Source: Deltaproteobacteria bacterium (lineage in GTDB: Bacteria; Desulfobacterota; Syntrophia; Syntrophales; UBA2185). Taken from it: a stretch of DNA of 64,000 bases. Positions 55,213 through 64,000 of the stretch are shown here, one piece after another. The DNA is taken from assembly GCA_026388545.1 (NCBI GenBank), contig JAPLJS010000041.1, positions 1 to 64,000 on the forward strand, given 5' to 3'. Positions within the stretch are counted from its first letter, which is position 1. Each line of letters starts with the position of its first letter. Position numbers and translations under genes: made by a program. Below the pieces are notes generated by a model that was not told the origin of the DNA, searched no databases, and saw only the letters and a program-made list of their open reading frames with translations.

Positions 55213-57213
55213 CTATGAATCAGGAATTTCATTAAGAAGAGTATACAATCTGATCAATCCTGCTGCGCTCCATGCTTGCGAAATACACCCATTGGGGCGA
55301 TGGGGGGGATCGCCGTCAAAGATTTCAGATATACAACCCACACCGGCCTCCAACATATGCTTACGAACAAATGGCCGTATATAATTGAGGAGAAATATCT
55401 TCGCTGCGGTCTTGTCTGTCGCAGCCCTGATATATGCTTCACCGAAATGTGCTATTAACCAGGGCCATACGGTACCTTGATGATAAGCCGAGTCTCTTGA
55501 GACGCCATCGCCTTCGTACTGTCCTTTATAGTTTTTATCCTCCGGTGAGAGGGTTCTTAAGCCCACAGGAGTCAACAGGTGCTGCCTGACTTTCTCGACC
55601 ACACCGGTCCATTGAGCGGGTTCCAATGGTGAATAGGGGAGCGAGACAGCCAGAATCTGATTTGGCCTTACGGCAGGATCCAGATATCCGTTGCAGAAGA
55701 CATCGCCAAGATATGCCTTACTTTCAATCCAGAAGGTATCAACAAATGACTTTTTAATCCTTGGAATGAGGGCATGGAAAGAAGACTCATGATCATCAAA
55801 ACGCTGTGCAAGTTCATGGGCAAAGCAGACGGCATTATACCAGAGGGCATTGATCTCTACGGGATATCCCCATCTCGGGGTTACAGGACTACCTTCCGCG
55901 GTTGCATCCATCCATGTTAGCTGTGTATCTTTATCACCTGCATGGAGTAAACCGTTTTCACTCATATGGATGTTGAATAGTGTACCGTTCATATACCCCT
56001 GCACAATCCTCTTCATGATCGGCCACAGCCTGCTTTTAATGGTCTCGATCTCGCCGGTATGCTTCAGCATCTGTTGAACGGCCCAGAAATACCAAAGCGA
56101 GGTATCCACTGTATTATAGGTATTTCCCATCCCATCGTCGGCAAAGTAATTGGGAAGGAGGCCATTTTTTTCATGTGCGCCAAGTGAGGAGAGGATGGCA
56201 ATCCCTTCCTCATTACGACCACTGCAGAATGTCAGCCCCGGCAGGGAAATGAGTGTGTCTCGCCCCCAGTCAACGAACCAGTGGTAGCCTGCGATGATTG
56301 CCGGTCGGCCGGATGGTGATTTGATCAGAAATTGCTGGCCCGAAGCAATCAGGTTTCGTACATGAATCTTATCCTCTTGATTTTCAAACTTTTTTACGAT
56401 CTTTTCATTTTTTAATGTTTCACGGGTCCGCCTTGTCTTTTCAGCCGTCCATATCTTTTCCAGCTTCTCATGGTAAATATCCAGCGATGCGGAAATAATG
56501 ACGGTACTCCCTTTTTTTACGGGAATTTCAAAAATACCGGGAAGGAAAAGATCCTCACGCCAGTCAAACCCCCTTTCTTTTTCAACCAGATATTCAAAAT
56601 TGTTGTACCAGACGGGTGAAGGATTAAATATTGACTTTCCGTTTGTCTGAATAAATATGGGCGGCATGCCGTCATAAGGCTGCATCTCGAATCCATTTAC
56701 TATTTTGCAAGTTTTCGTATGAAGGAACATGTTTTGTTTTGCCAGCGCATGATATCCCCGATATGCAAAAAAGGGCTTCAATCGCAAAACGCCGGGAAAC
56801 GGGCAATGCTCGACATCATACCTGATCAGGACGCGCTCCTCGCCATGAACCATCATAATTGTCTTGTGAAGGCTAATCCCATTCATTTCGTAGGTAAATT
56901 GGGGAGAATAATCCAGGCGAAATTCTTTGAGAAGATGCCCTTCCCGGGGATGAAAGACACCGGGATATTGACAGCATGAGAGGAAAAACTCGTTTTCCCT
57001 CATAGAAATGGAATCCTCAAGCCATGAAAGGAGGACGTGTCTCCCCTGCGGTATTCTGAGATTTGCAACCAGGAGCCCGTGGTATTTCCTTGTATTGCAG
57101 TTCAGTATCGTACCGGATGCATAACCCCCTAACCCATTGGTTTCAAGCCACTCAAGGTTCAATGCTTTTTCAAGATTTAGACAAGATGCCTCATCGAGTG
57201 TATATCGGAGCAT
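55213..57213 (-). CDS. glycogen debranching enzyme (amylo-alpha-1,6-glucosidase)
   Basis: A 666-residue GH133 protein. The N-terminal domain starts LNLEWLETNGLGGYASGTIL (about 18-37) with NTRKYHGLLV; the C-terminal helical barrel begins near residue 290, with HWFVDWGRDTLISLPGL (about 310-326), the catalytic-acid region in WMDATAEGSPVTPRWGYPVEINALWYNA (about 430-457) and YHQGTVWPWLIAHF (about 592-605). It removes alpha-1,6 branch stubs. AGGGGGT precedes the ATG. First gene of the operon. Confidence 0.93.
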   Translation of the reverse strand: MLRYTLDEASCLNLEKALNLEWLETNGLGGYASGTILNCNTRKYHGLLVANLRIPQGRHVLLSWLEDSISMRENEFFLSCCQYPGVFHPREGHLLKEFRLDYSPQFTYEMNGISLHKTIMMVHGEERVLIRYDVEHCPFPGVLRLKPFFAYRGYHALAKQNMFLHTKTCKIVNGFEMQPYDGMPPIFIQTNGKSIFNPSPVWYNNFEYLVEKERGFDWREDLFLPGIFEIPVKKGSTVIISASLDIYHEKLEKIWTAEKTRRTRETLKNEKIVKKFENQEDKIHVRNLIASGQQFLIKSPSGRPAIIAGYHWFVDWGRDTLISLPGLTFCSGRNEEGIAILSSLGAHEKNGLLPNYFADDGMGNTYNTVDTSLWYFWAVQQMLKHTGEIETIKSRLWPIMKRIVQGYMNGTLFNIHMSENGLLHAGDKDTQLTWMDATAEGSPVTPRWGYPVEINALWYNAVCFAHELAQRFDDHESSFHALIPRIKKSFVDTFWIESKAYLGDVFCNGYLDPAVRPNQILAVSLPYSPLEPAQWTGVVEKVRQHLLTPVGLRTLSPEDKNYKGQYEGDGVSRDSAYHQGTVWPWLIAHFGEAYIRAATDKTAAKIFLLNYIRPFVRKHMLEAGVGCISEIFDGDPPHRPNGCISQAWSAAGLIRLYTLLNEIPDS

Positions 57214-57334
57214 GTATGTTTACCCCCTAAAAAAATAAAATGTAAAGAGAAAAGACTTGCGATCCTTTCATTGCGATAGTGTGAGGTTGAAATTACGCAA
57301 TTTACGTGCAAACGTCATTTGTAGAATCTTCTCA

Positions 57335-58063
57335 TTATGGCATATTAAAAATTTCAACATTGGGTGGGGGCTTGAAACTGAAGAGCTTATCGGGAAGGTT
57401 GTTGTTGATTTTTATATCGGTGAGTCGGACACGGGTAACATTTCCATACAAGTCTGTAAAACTAAACTGTATAATCTGGAAATTATCCTTATCAACGGTT
57501 AAATTCAGTTTATCGATGCCGGTATCTGAATTGAAAGGAGTAAGGGTGAGAAGATAGTTTCCTTTCCCATCCACAGGGTCAGGCCGGGAAAAGTTAATAT
57601 GAAAATCTTCACCCAGCTTGCCTATCCCTGAAAGAAACTTCACCGCCAGCTTTGACTTATAGATAGTATCCGTGTCCTGAATATAGACTACACGGTCCTC
57701 CGGGATATATAACCAGGCATTTTTGGGGTTGATGATTAATTTTTTAGCTTTTGGTTTCGAATAGTTCCACAACATTCTCCTGGGATTTTTTACATAGACG
57801 GTTCCTTCTTCCCGATCCGTTTTATTCATGGCTTTGATAGTCACTTCCTGTATGAATCGTGCTTTAAGGTCTACTGTTTTTTCATATCTCTCCTGAGCTT
57901 TTTCGATCAACTCCTTGAGAGGCGGAGGCCCTCCCAGGGCCTGGACGGAAGGAAAAAGCAGCAGGCATATCATGATACCAGCTGCTTTTATTGAATAGCC
58001 GCTCCAGCGACCATATTTTTTTTTAATATCTTTTATTTTAAAAAAAGAGAAGAAATGGCACAT
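57335..58063 (-). CDS. lolA: outer-membrane lipoprotein carrier protein LolA
   Basis: A 242-residue protein. A long basic N-terminus precedes a hydrophobic signal (about 27-40) that ends near VQALGG; the true start may be an internal ATG at about residue 31. LKELIEKAQERYEKTVDLKARFIQEVT (about 48-74), NPRRMLWNYSKPKAKKLIINPKNAWLYIPEDRVVYI (about 90-126) and YGNVTRVRLTDIKINNNLPDKLFSFKPP are LolA features. It shuttles lipoproteins across the periplasm from LolCDE to LolB. Confidence 0.9.
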   Translation of the reverse strand: MCHFFSFFKIKDIKKKYGRWSGYSIKAAGIMICLLLFPSVQALGGPPPLKELIEKAQERYEKTVDLKARFIQEVTIKAMNKTDREEGTVYVKNPRRMLWNYSKPKAKKLIINPKNAWLYIPEDRVVYIQDTDTIYKSKLAVKFLSGIGKLGEDFHINFSRPDPVDGKGNYLLTLTPFNSDTGIDKLNLTVDKDNFQIIQFSFTDLYGNVTRVRLTDIKINNNLPDKLFSFKPPPNVEIFNMP

Positions 58064-58314
58064 TTTTTTCGAGGAGTTTATATCTCACAAAAAAGAGGTC
58101 AATAAGTATCAGAAATCAAAGGGCGCTTATTTATCATGTTGTAATTATTGTATATATTCGCTGCTCAAATCGTATGCAATGAGGTATAAATTTGTCACTA
58201 TTGAAGACTTACAAGTGTTATCAACATCGTTATCAACAACCTTTTCAACACGTCTGTGGATTTCAATTCCAAGTGCCTGTATAAAGAGCAATATCCTTCA
58301 CCCATGGGCTATTT

Positions 58315-59391
58315 TTAGTCCGATACAGGCACTCTCCAGCCAAACGGGTCATCTTTTTCGCCGTATTGTATCTGCAGGATTTCATTGTATAATTTTTCTG
58401 TGAGATTACCTGTTTTTCCTTCATTAATGATGATCGCTCGTTCCCTGTAAGAAATTTTTCCGATCGGGGAAACGATTGCCGCCGTCCCGGAGGCAAAAGC
58501 CTCCTTCAGTGTGCCATTGGAAGTGGTGTCCAGGATTTCGTCCATTGAGATGGGTCTCTCAGAAACGGAAATATTCCAGCTTCTGGCAATCTGAATGATG
58601 GAATTGCGGGTCACGCCGGGGAGGATGCTTCCACCGAGGGGCGGCGTTATCAGCTCGTCGCCGATGAAGAAAAAGACATTGCTTGTCCCCACCTCTTCTA
58701 TATACTTTCTCTCGATCGCATCCAGCCAAAGCACCTGTGTAAATCCCTTTTCCATAGCCACCTTGCTCGCCAGAAGACTGGCGGCATAATTGCCGGCGGC
58801 TTTAATGTTTCCTATCCCTCCCCGCACAGCCCGGACATAATCATCAGTTACATACATACTGGTTGGACTGAATCCCTGGGGATAGTAGACACCCACCGGG
58901 CCCACGACAATGAAAAAAAGGTATTCATTGGCGTCGTGCACCCCCAAGGCCGCTTCTGTCGCAATCATCGTCGGCCTGATATAGAGAGATGCCCCTCGAG
59001 TCCGGGGAATCCAATCCTTTTCCATAAGTACCAGTTTTTTCAGGGAAGTCATAAATAATTCCGGATCGACCTTGGGCATACAAAGTCTTTCGGCTGAGGT
59101 ATTCATGCGTTTAATGTTTTCATAAGGCCTAAAGAGAAAGATTTGATCATCTTTCCCCCTGTAAGCCTTCAGTCCTTCAAATATTTCCTGTCCGTAATGA
59201 AGACACATGGCCGTTGGCTCCAGGGATATAAGCCGGTAGGGTTCAATCATGGCATTGTACCAGCCGCGATCCGCGTGGTATTGCATTGTAAAGAAGTGAT
59301 CCGTGAATATTTTCCCGAACCCCAGCTTCGATTCGTCTGAAGGTTTCGCCTTCATTTTCTCTGGTTCCACTGTAACAATTTTTATTTCCAT
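58315..59391 (-). CDS. ilvE: branched-chain amino acid aminotransferase (type II)
   Basis: A 358-residue PLP enzyme. LGFGKIFTDHFFTMQY and CLHYGQEIFEGLKAYRG are the type II BCAT start; YIRPTMIATEAALGV (about 137-151) and GGIGNIKAAGNYAASL with the PLP lysine near 197 follow; then EEVGTSNVFFFIG and LPGVTRNSIIQIA. It transfers amino groups between 2-oxoacids and Leu, Ile or Val in the cytoplasm. Length is standard. It lies 250 bp from lolA. Confidence 0.95.
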   Translation of the reverse strand: MEIKIVTVEPEKMKAKPSDESKLGFGKIFTDHFFTMQYHADRGWYNAMIEPYRLISLEPTAMCLHYGQEIFEGLKAYRGKDDQIFLFRPYENIKRMNTSAERLCMPKVDPELFMTSLKKLVLMEKDWIPRTRGASLYIRPTMIATEAALGVHDANEYLFFIVVGPVGVYYPQGFSPTSMYVTDDYVRAVRGGIGNIKAAGNYAASLLASKVAMEKGFTQVLWLDAIERKYIEEVGTSNVFFFIGDELITPPLGGSILPGVTRNSIIQIARSWNISVSERPISMDEILDTTSNGTLKEAFASGTAAIVSPIGKISYRERAIIINEGKTGNLTEKLYNEILQIQYGEKDDPFGWRVPVSD

Positions 59392-59443
59392 ATGTTCATC
59401 TCCCTTTATACATTAAACATCCGCATGGCAGAGTTCTTTACCA

Positions 59444-60973
59444 CTAAATCATTTTTCTATCAAGGTTTCTGTACTGGATGGCCTCGGCGACATGGCTGGA
59501 GCGTATTTTTTCTTCTTCGTCGATATCCGCAATAGTCCTGGCGACTTTTAATACCTTGGTATAAGCACGGGCGGAGAGCCCGAGTTTTTCTATGGCCATT
59601 TCAATAAGCTTCTGGGAATCCTCATCAATGGTGCAATATACCTTTATCTGTTTGTCGGACATCCGGGCATTGAATTGTGTATTCTCGCCTTCGAATCTCT
59701 TTTTTTGCATGAATCTTGCGCGGTCTATTCTTTCCTTGATAGCACCGGAGGATTCACCGGAAGATTTAGTCGTGAGGTCTCTATATCGGACGGACGGGAC
59801 ATCGATATGAATATCGATTCTGTCTAAGAGAGGACCCGATATCCTCGCCTGATACTGCCGGATCTGCTGCGGGGTACATCGACACACCCTTGTCTGGTCT
59901 CCATAATAGCCGCAGGGACAGGGGTTCATTGCCGCCACGAGCATAAATTGTGCCGGATAGGTGGCCGTGGTGGAAGACCGCGTGATGGTAATATGCCCAT
60001 CCTCTAATGGCTGTCTTAATGCCTCGAGGACATTTCTCCTGAATTCCGGCAGTTCATCGAGAAACAACACTCCGTTGTGGGCGAGGCTGATTTCCCCCGG
60101 TCGGGGAGTATGTCCCCCTCCCACAAGTCCGGCATCTGAAATCGTATGGTGGGGAGTTCGAAAAGGCCTTGTTCCTAAAATGGCTCTCTTTTTATTGAGA
60201 AGCCCGGCAACAGAAAAGATCTTCGTAATATCAATAGCTTCAGTAAAAGTCAGATCGGGAAGTATGGTAGAGAGTCGCTGGGCAAGCATCGTCTTCCCCG
60301 ATCCCGGTGGGCCGATCATAATAATATTATGCCCTCCGGCGGCGGCAATTTCCAAAGCTCTTTTGGCGTGTTCCTGTCCGCGAATTTCGCTGAAATCGAA
60401 AGGATATGTGAGACATTTATCGAATATATCGGCTATGTCCAGCGTTAACGGCTCTATCTCCTTCCTGCTATTAAGAAATTCCACGACATCCGAAAGGGTA
60501 TCGACGGGAATAACATCGATAGATTCAACCATGGCGGCTTCATCGGCATTTTCTCTTGCCACAATGATACCCCTTTTCCCCATCTCATTTGCCAGAAGGG
60601 CGGCTGATAGGGCTCCATCAACGCCCTTGATGCTCCCGTCTAAAGACAGTTCTCCGATCAAGGTATAGTCCAGAAGGTTATTTGATTCGATACATCCTTC
60701 GCCTGTCAGAATACCTACGGCGATGGGAAGATCGAAACCGGTTCCTTCTTTTTTAATGTCCGCAGGTGCGAGATTTACGGTAACATGGTTCCTGGGAAAT
60801 CTATATCCGGAATTTTTGATAGCCGCCTTGATCCTGTCTTTACTTTCCTTGACGGCGGCATCCGGAAGTCCTACTGTTGAAAATTGAGGAAGGCCCGGGG
60901 AGATGTCCACCTCCACATCAACCGGATATGCATCTATACCGACAACGGTGCTGCTGAGGACCTTTACAATCAA
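59444..60973 (-). CDS. YifB/ComM-family AAA ATPase (Mg-chelatase-like)
   Basis: A 509-residue protein. An N-terminal Lon-protease-like domain (VEVDISPGLPQFSTVGLPDAAVKESKDR, about 22-49) precedes the AAA domain with Walker A GPPGSGKT (about 220-227), ISLAHNGVLFLDELPEF (about 293-309) and the MNPCPCGYYGDQTRVCRCT zinc-like segment (about 350-368). The C-terminal domain (ARAYTKVLKVARTIADI) closes it. ComM, a close relative, is a hexameric helicase for branch migration in natural transformation; whether this organism is competent is unknown. Confidence 0.93.
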   Translation of the reverse strand: MIVKVLSSTVVGIDAYPVDVEVDISPGLPQFSTVGLPDAAVKESKDRIKAAIKNSGYRFPRNHVTVNLAPADIKKEGTGFDLPIAVGILTGEGCIESNNLLDYTLIGELSLDGSIKGVDGALSAALLANEMGKRGIIVARENADEAAMVESIDVIPVDTLSDVVEFLNSRKEIEPLTLDIADIFDKCLTYPFDFSEIRGQEHAKRALEIAAAGGHNIIMIGPPGSGKTMLAQRLSTILPDLTFTEAIDITKIFSVAGLLNKKRAILGTRPFRTPHHTISDAGLVGGGHTPRPGEISLAHNGVLFLDELPEFRRNVLEALRQPLEDGHITITRSSTTATYPAQFMLVAAMNPCPCGYYGDQTRVCRCTPQQIRQYQARISGPLLDRIDIHIDVPSVRYRDLTTKSSGESSGAIKERIDRARFMQKKRFEGENTQFNARMSDKQIKVYCTIDEDSQKLIEMAIEKLGLSARAYTKVLKVARTIADIDEEEKIRSSHVAEAIQYRNLDRKMI

Positions 60974-61168
60974 TCCGCGCTCCCTGAAAATGTTCTTTAT
61001 GCGTAATGGGAATGGATATTCTCTGTGAGTAGGCGAAAATATTATAAAATAAGTCCTCTGATAGCAAGATATTTCTTTCCGAAAAGTATTTTTTTAACCT
61101 TCTTGACTTGAGCAGATGGGCTATGCTAATTTTATCGCTCATTTTTACAGTGATGGTCAGGAGGAGCA

Positions 61169-61648
61169 ATGGCTGAATTTTCCCACCTTGATGAAAAAGG
61201 CAAGGCCAAGATGGTTGATGTGACACTGAAGGAACCTTCGGCACGGGAGGCCGTTGCCCGTGGAAAGGTCCTGATGCGCCGGGATACAGTAAATCTCATC
61301 GAGAAGGGAGATATGCCCAAGGGAGATGTTTTTGGTGTAGCAAAGATTGCGGGAATTATGGCAGCCAAGAGAACAAGCGAAATGATCCCTATGTGCCACC
61401 CTTTAGAACTGACGGGGATTGATATTACGTTTATAAGTAATGCCGAATTGGGTGAAATTACGATTGAAGCAAAAGTGAAAAATGTAGGGAGAACGGGTGT
61501 GGAGATGGAGGCTATGACGGCAGTCAGTGTAGCGGCCCTGACAATTTATGATATGTGCAAATCTGCCGATAAGAATATTGTAATTGCCGACATCAAATTA
61601 ATCTCAAAACACGGCGGCAAAAGCGGTCCCTTTGTTAGAGATGTTTAG
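61169..61648 (+). CDS. moaC: cyclic pyranopterin monophosphate synthase MoaC
   Basis: A 159-residue enzyme of molybdenum cofactor synthesis. FSHLDEKGKAKMVDV at the start, MIPMCHPLELTGIDI (about residues 73-87), GVEMEAMTAVSVAALTIYDMCK (about 110-131) and HGGKSGPFVRDV at the end are family signatures. It converts the 8-oxo intermediate to cyclic pyranopterin. AGGAGGAGC precedes the ATG and a TTGACT-18-TAATTT promoter-like pair lies near 61103-61132. Divergent from the comM-like gene. Confidence 0.95.
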   Translation: MAEFSHLDEKGKAKMVDVTLKEPSAREAVARGKVLMRRDTVNLIEKGDMPKGDVFGVAKIAGIMAAKRTSEMIPMCHPLELTGIDITFISNAELGEITIEAKVKNVGRTGVEMEAMTAVSVAALTIYDMCKSADKNIVIADIKLISKHGGKSGPFVRDV

Positions 61649-61684
61649 AAGAGATATTCGCAGGTAAACATCAATCTGCCTTTA

Positions 61685-62212
61685 ATGTACGTTATGTATC
61701 AAAACATTTACAGAATCAGAAGATCATTTGTAATTCCCTATGCTATCGATGTTTTTCTTCTCTTTTTCCTTCTATTGCTGTCTCTCTTCTGGAAGGGTTT
61801 CCACTTGGAAAGGATCGTACTTACCGTTATTTTCATACCTGTCCTTTATGTCTTTTTCGAATCCTTGTCCCGAGGAGTCCGAACGGGAGATCAGGGCATT
61901 ATGATCACGAAATTCCTGCGAAAAAAGGAATTCTCCTGGGGGGATATTACTCATGTTGGTGCTATGATCCTCCGCAAAAAGGTATATCTCCTGTTGACTA
62001 CAGTAAAAGGGTTCTATATCCTGTCCAACGCCTATGAAAATTATTCATTCCTCGTCAGGGATGTTGTTGATCATATCGACAAGGAAATGGTCGAAGAGGA
62101 CGTCAGGAACCAGATTGAACATCCTGTAAAAAATATCTCGGATATCATCATGACATGGGTTACGGCGATGGTTCTCATAGGAATCATAACCATTAAGCTG
62201 GTTACCTCTTAA
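61685..62212 (+). CDS. hypothetical membrane protein, PH-like
   Basis: A 175-residue protein with an N-terminal helix pair (about 18-62), a hydrophilic beta-rich domain of about 90 residues (GDQGIMITKFLRKKEFSWGDITHVGAMILRKKVYLLLTT looks like a bacterial PH domain) and a C-terminal membrane helix (about 150-172). It follows moaC by 36 bp and precedes the Fis-like gene by 45 bp. Function unknown. Confidence 0.6.
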   Translation: MYVMYQNIYRIRRSFVIPYAIDVFLLFFLLLLSLFWKGFHLERIVLTVIFIPVLYVFFESLSRGVRTGDQGIMITKFLRKKEFSWGDITHVGAMILRKKVYLLLTTVKGFYILSNAYENYSFLVRDVVDHIDKEMVEEDVRNQIEHPVKNISDIIMTWVTAMVLIGIITIKLVTS

Positions 62213-62257
62213 ATTCTCTTCACAACAAAGGCATGAAAGAAAGGACCCGCGGCTATT

Positions 62258-62572
62258 ATGAAACGTAAAAATATGGAATCCGTTGCGGCGGTTAAGAACG
62301 TTCAGGCAATGCCATCGTCAATTCTCGAAGAGACCATCGAAAAAAAGCTCGAAGATATTGCTACGCTCCTGTGGTCAGTTGATGAAGGGGAAAAAGGAAA
62401 AAGCAGATTGTATGAAGAAGTGCTGACCATGGTTGAAAGGAGTCTTTTCAGGATTGCGCTAAGACGTACCGGTAATGTGAAAAGTACCGCGGCCAATTAC
62501 CTTGGAATCAACCGGAATACATTCCAGAAAAAAATGGACAAACTGGGCATGAACTGTGAAAGCAGAAGTTAA
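62258..62572 (+). CDS. Fis-like helix-turn-helix protein
   Basis: A 104-residue protein. The N-terminal half is variable; the C-terminal part (LYEEVLTMVERSLFRIALRRTGNVKSTAANYLGINRNTFQKKMDKLGM, about residues 47-94, with the HTH at about 72-92) is a Fis-type HTH. Such C-terminal domains also end NtrC-type activators, but no AAA domain is present. It overlaps the next gene by 17 bases. Regulatory target unknown. Confidence 0.75.
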   Translation: MKRKNMESVAAVKNVQAMPSSILEETIEKKLEDIATLLWSVDEGEKGKSRLYEEVLTMVERSLFRIALRRTGNVKSTAANYLGINRNTFQKKMDKLGMNCESRS

Positions 62573-63815
62573 GTTGTCACATAAAGTGATTAAGCTGATG
62601 GAACAGGGGGTCAAGATGCCGGCCCCTTTTTCTATAGATATCGGGGAAGAAATAAATCTCGACAGGATTTCCGGTGATGGTGTAATACTCTATCCCGGAA
62701 CCAGGATTTATGGGGCAAAAACCCTGATTTCCCGGGGAGCCAGGCTGGGATATGAAGCACCGGCTACCGTCGTTGATTGTCAAATCGGAGAGCATGTTGA
62801 ACTAAAGGGCGGATTTTTCAAATCATCTGCCTTTCTTGAAAAGTCTAACATGGGTTGCGGCGCACAGGTAAGGGAAGGGTGTATATTAGAGGAAGAAGCA
62901 AGTGCGGGCCATACCGTCGGATTAAAGCAAACTATTCTTTTCCCCTTTGTAACCCTTGGCAGCCTCATCAACTTTTGTGACTGTTTCATGGCAGGTGGAA
63001 CGAGCCGAAAAAATCACAGCGAAGTTGGCAGTTCATATATACATTTCAATTATACCCCACATCAGGATAAAGCCACACCTTCCCTTATCGGCGATATACC
63101 CAGAGGTGTTATGCTGAACCAGCCTCCTATTTTTTTGGGAGGTCAGGGTGGTATGGTTGGCCCGGTCAGGATCGGTTATGGTACCGTGATCGCCGCGGGA
63201 ACGGTTTTTCGGAGGGATTGCCCTGAAGGGAATACGTTAGTTGCCGAAAAAGGCGTTACCGTTGAAGAAGAATTCTTTCAAACAGGTTTTTACAGACATA
63301 TCAAGCGGCGTGTCTATAACAACATCTGCTACCTTGCCAACCTTTTAGCCCTCAGGCAGTGGTATGTCCATGTTCGACAACCCTTTTTCCGGCAGAAGGA
63401 TATGGGTACGGAACTGTATGCCGGGGTTATGGATAAGCTTGATGGTGCCGTTGAGGAAAGAGTAAAACGATTTAAAGCCCTTTCTGAAAAAATGGAAACA
63501 TCCATTGAACTGGGTAAGAATATTTTGGGGAAAAGCGAACATGAAAACCTTTTCCGGCAAAAGAAGGAATTCTGTGAAAATTGGTCAAAAATCGAGGCGA
63601 CTTTTACCGGTGGGTTGGAAACAAGCGTTAATATAAAAAATCGGGATGCATTTATCACAATCATTCATGAAAAAATGAAGGATAACAGCGATTACATAAA
63701 AGTCATTCAGGGTCTGGACAAAGAGGTATCGGTTCTGGGAACGGCGTGGCTGCAAAAAATCGTAGATCATATTAGCGGTACAGCATCAGGCCATTTGCCG
63801 TCTCACAGATCCTGA
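62556..63815 (+). CDS. left-handed beta-helix protein, UDP-GlcNAc pyrophosphorylase-like
   Basis: A 419-residue protein. After a short N-terminal region, about residues 30-230 form hexapeptide repeats of a left-handed beta-helix (e.g. GDGVILYPGTRIYGAKTLISRGARLG, then CQIGEHVELKGGFFKSSAFLEKS). It resembles the C-terminal half of GlmU-type enzymes but lacks the pyrophosphorylase domain. A helical C-terminal part (about 270-419) is unusual. GTG start overlaps the Fis-like gene; an ATG at 62601 is an alternative. Likely acts in nucleotide-sugar or surface-sugar metabolism, by family resemblance only. Confidence 0.7.
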   Translation: MKAEVKLSHKVIKLMEQGVKMPAPFSIDIGEEINLDRISGDGVILYPGTRIYGAKTLISRGARLGYEAPATVVDCQIGEHVELKGGFFKSSAFLEKSNMGCGAQVREGCILEEEASAGHTVGLKQTILFPFVTLGSLINFCDCFMAGGTSRKNHSEVGSSYIHFNYTPHQDKATPSLIGDIPRGVMLNQPPIFLGGQGGMVGPVRIGYGTVIAAGTVFRRDCPEGNTLVAEKGVTVEEEFFQTGFYRHIKRRVYNNICYLANLLALRQWYVHVRQPFFRQKDMGTELYAGVMDKLDGAVEERVKRFKALSEKMETSIELGKNILGKSEHENLFRQKKEFCENWSKIEATFTGGLETSVNIKNRDAFITIIHEKMKDNSDYIKVIQGLDKEVSVLGTAWLQKIVDHISGTASGHLPSHRS

Positions 63816-63857
63816 TGGTATAAACAGGAAAGGAAATACAAGATAGCGTATATAAAA

Positions 63858-64000
63858 ATGTTGAAGCAATGGTACACCGAAACAATTAATTATCTGAAGA
63901 AATGGAAGATATATGTCGGGGTTGACATGCGTACGGCGCCACAGTACTCGATTGTCTTTTTCCCTTTACTTGCTAATGTCATTTGCTGCGGCTTTGCCGG
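63858..64000 (+). CDS. protein of unknown function, 3' end outside window
   Basis: From ATG 63858 the frame is open to the window end (MLKQWYTETINYLKKWKIY ... VDMRTAPQYSIVFFPLLAN). About 48 residues are visible; the first part is aromatic- and basic-rich, and the end looks like the start of a hydrophobic helix. No ribosome site is close. Not recognised. Confidence 0.45.
   Translation, partial: MLKQWYTETINYLKKWKIYVGVDMRTAPQYSIVFFPLLANVICCGFA

Noticed and set aside
47655-57213. Defence island around hicBA
   Set aside because: Neighbours are repeats and a glycogen operon; no restriction, CRISPR or other defence genes are seen.
58218-58238. Two TTATCAACA boxes suggesting DnaA sites or an origin
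   Set aside because: Only two imperfect boxes, no AT-rich unwinding region, no dnaA/dnaN/gidA nearby; chance in a non-coding gap is more likely.

Overview
This 64-kb window looks like part of the chromosome of a Gram-negative anaerobe, most likely a deltaproteobacterium (Desulfobacterota, perhaps Syntrophales-like). This is inference. It rests on an RND efflux operon with outer-membrane lipoprotein, LolA, an outer-membrane barrel, EFR1 and nitroreductase-ferredoxin redox proteins, thiolase, enoyl-CoA hydratase and MaoC-type acyl-CoA enzymes, a glycogen synthase/phosphorylase fusion and an ExeA-like ATPase. I see no rRNA, tRNA, CRISPR array, prophage or complete insertion sequence.

Layout. 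1-7 kb: redox enzymes (EFR1 ferredoxin cut by the left edge, nitroreductase, iron-sulfur flavoprotein), an Mg-type P-ATPase and an MFS exporter. 6.8-9.4 kb: a decaying operon of SagB-type nitroreductase, a dienelactone hydrolase that has lost its catalytic cysteine region, and a TAXI/TRAP binding protein broken by deletion and frameshift. 11.3-17.9 kb: a complete tripartite RND efflux operon with its TetR regulator; two near-identical palindromes mark the likely operators. 18-22.5 kb: an accessory stretch with a MaoC-like protein, a membrane protein, a HEPN/MNT toxin-antitoxin relic, dispersed repeats, a GLG1-type Cys-rich protein and a methyltransferase. Two homologous promoter-to-terminator units here look like a pair of small RNA genes. 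22.7-30.6 kb: TPP enzyme, citrate synthase, hybrid histidine kinase, RlpA, thiolase-like protein and a small Cys-rich protein.

31-37.3 kb: small membrane proteins, an outer-membrane barrel, an enoyl-CoA hydratase under a MarR regulator, a lipoprotein hydrolase, an FlK-like thioesterase and two small conserved proteins. 37.4-44.2 kb: ExeA-type ATPase with LysM and SPOR domains, nitroreductase-ferredoxin, and a minus-strand run proA-nadD-TPM-nucleotidyltransferase-LemA ending in a strong terminator. 44.5-48.2 kb: patatin, radical SAM protein, DUF2905, a repeat-rich gap and hicBA. 48.2-57.2 kb: a four-gene glycogen operon (debranching enzyme, GT4, GH57 and a 1,420-residue synthase-phosphorylase fusion). 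57.3-64 kb: lolA, ilvE, comM/yifB, moaC, then a PH-like membrane protein, a Fis-like HTH protein and a left-handed beta-helix protein in a row.

The least explained signals are the paired small-RNA-like units at about 19.96-20.11 and 20.87-21.03 kb that bracket the HEPN/MNT relic, the orphan plus-strand terminator at 28.06 kb, the 35-bp repeat shared by 9.45 and 33.09 kb, and the two neighbouring genes with internal deletions.
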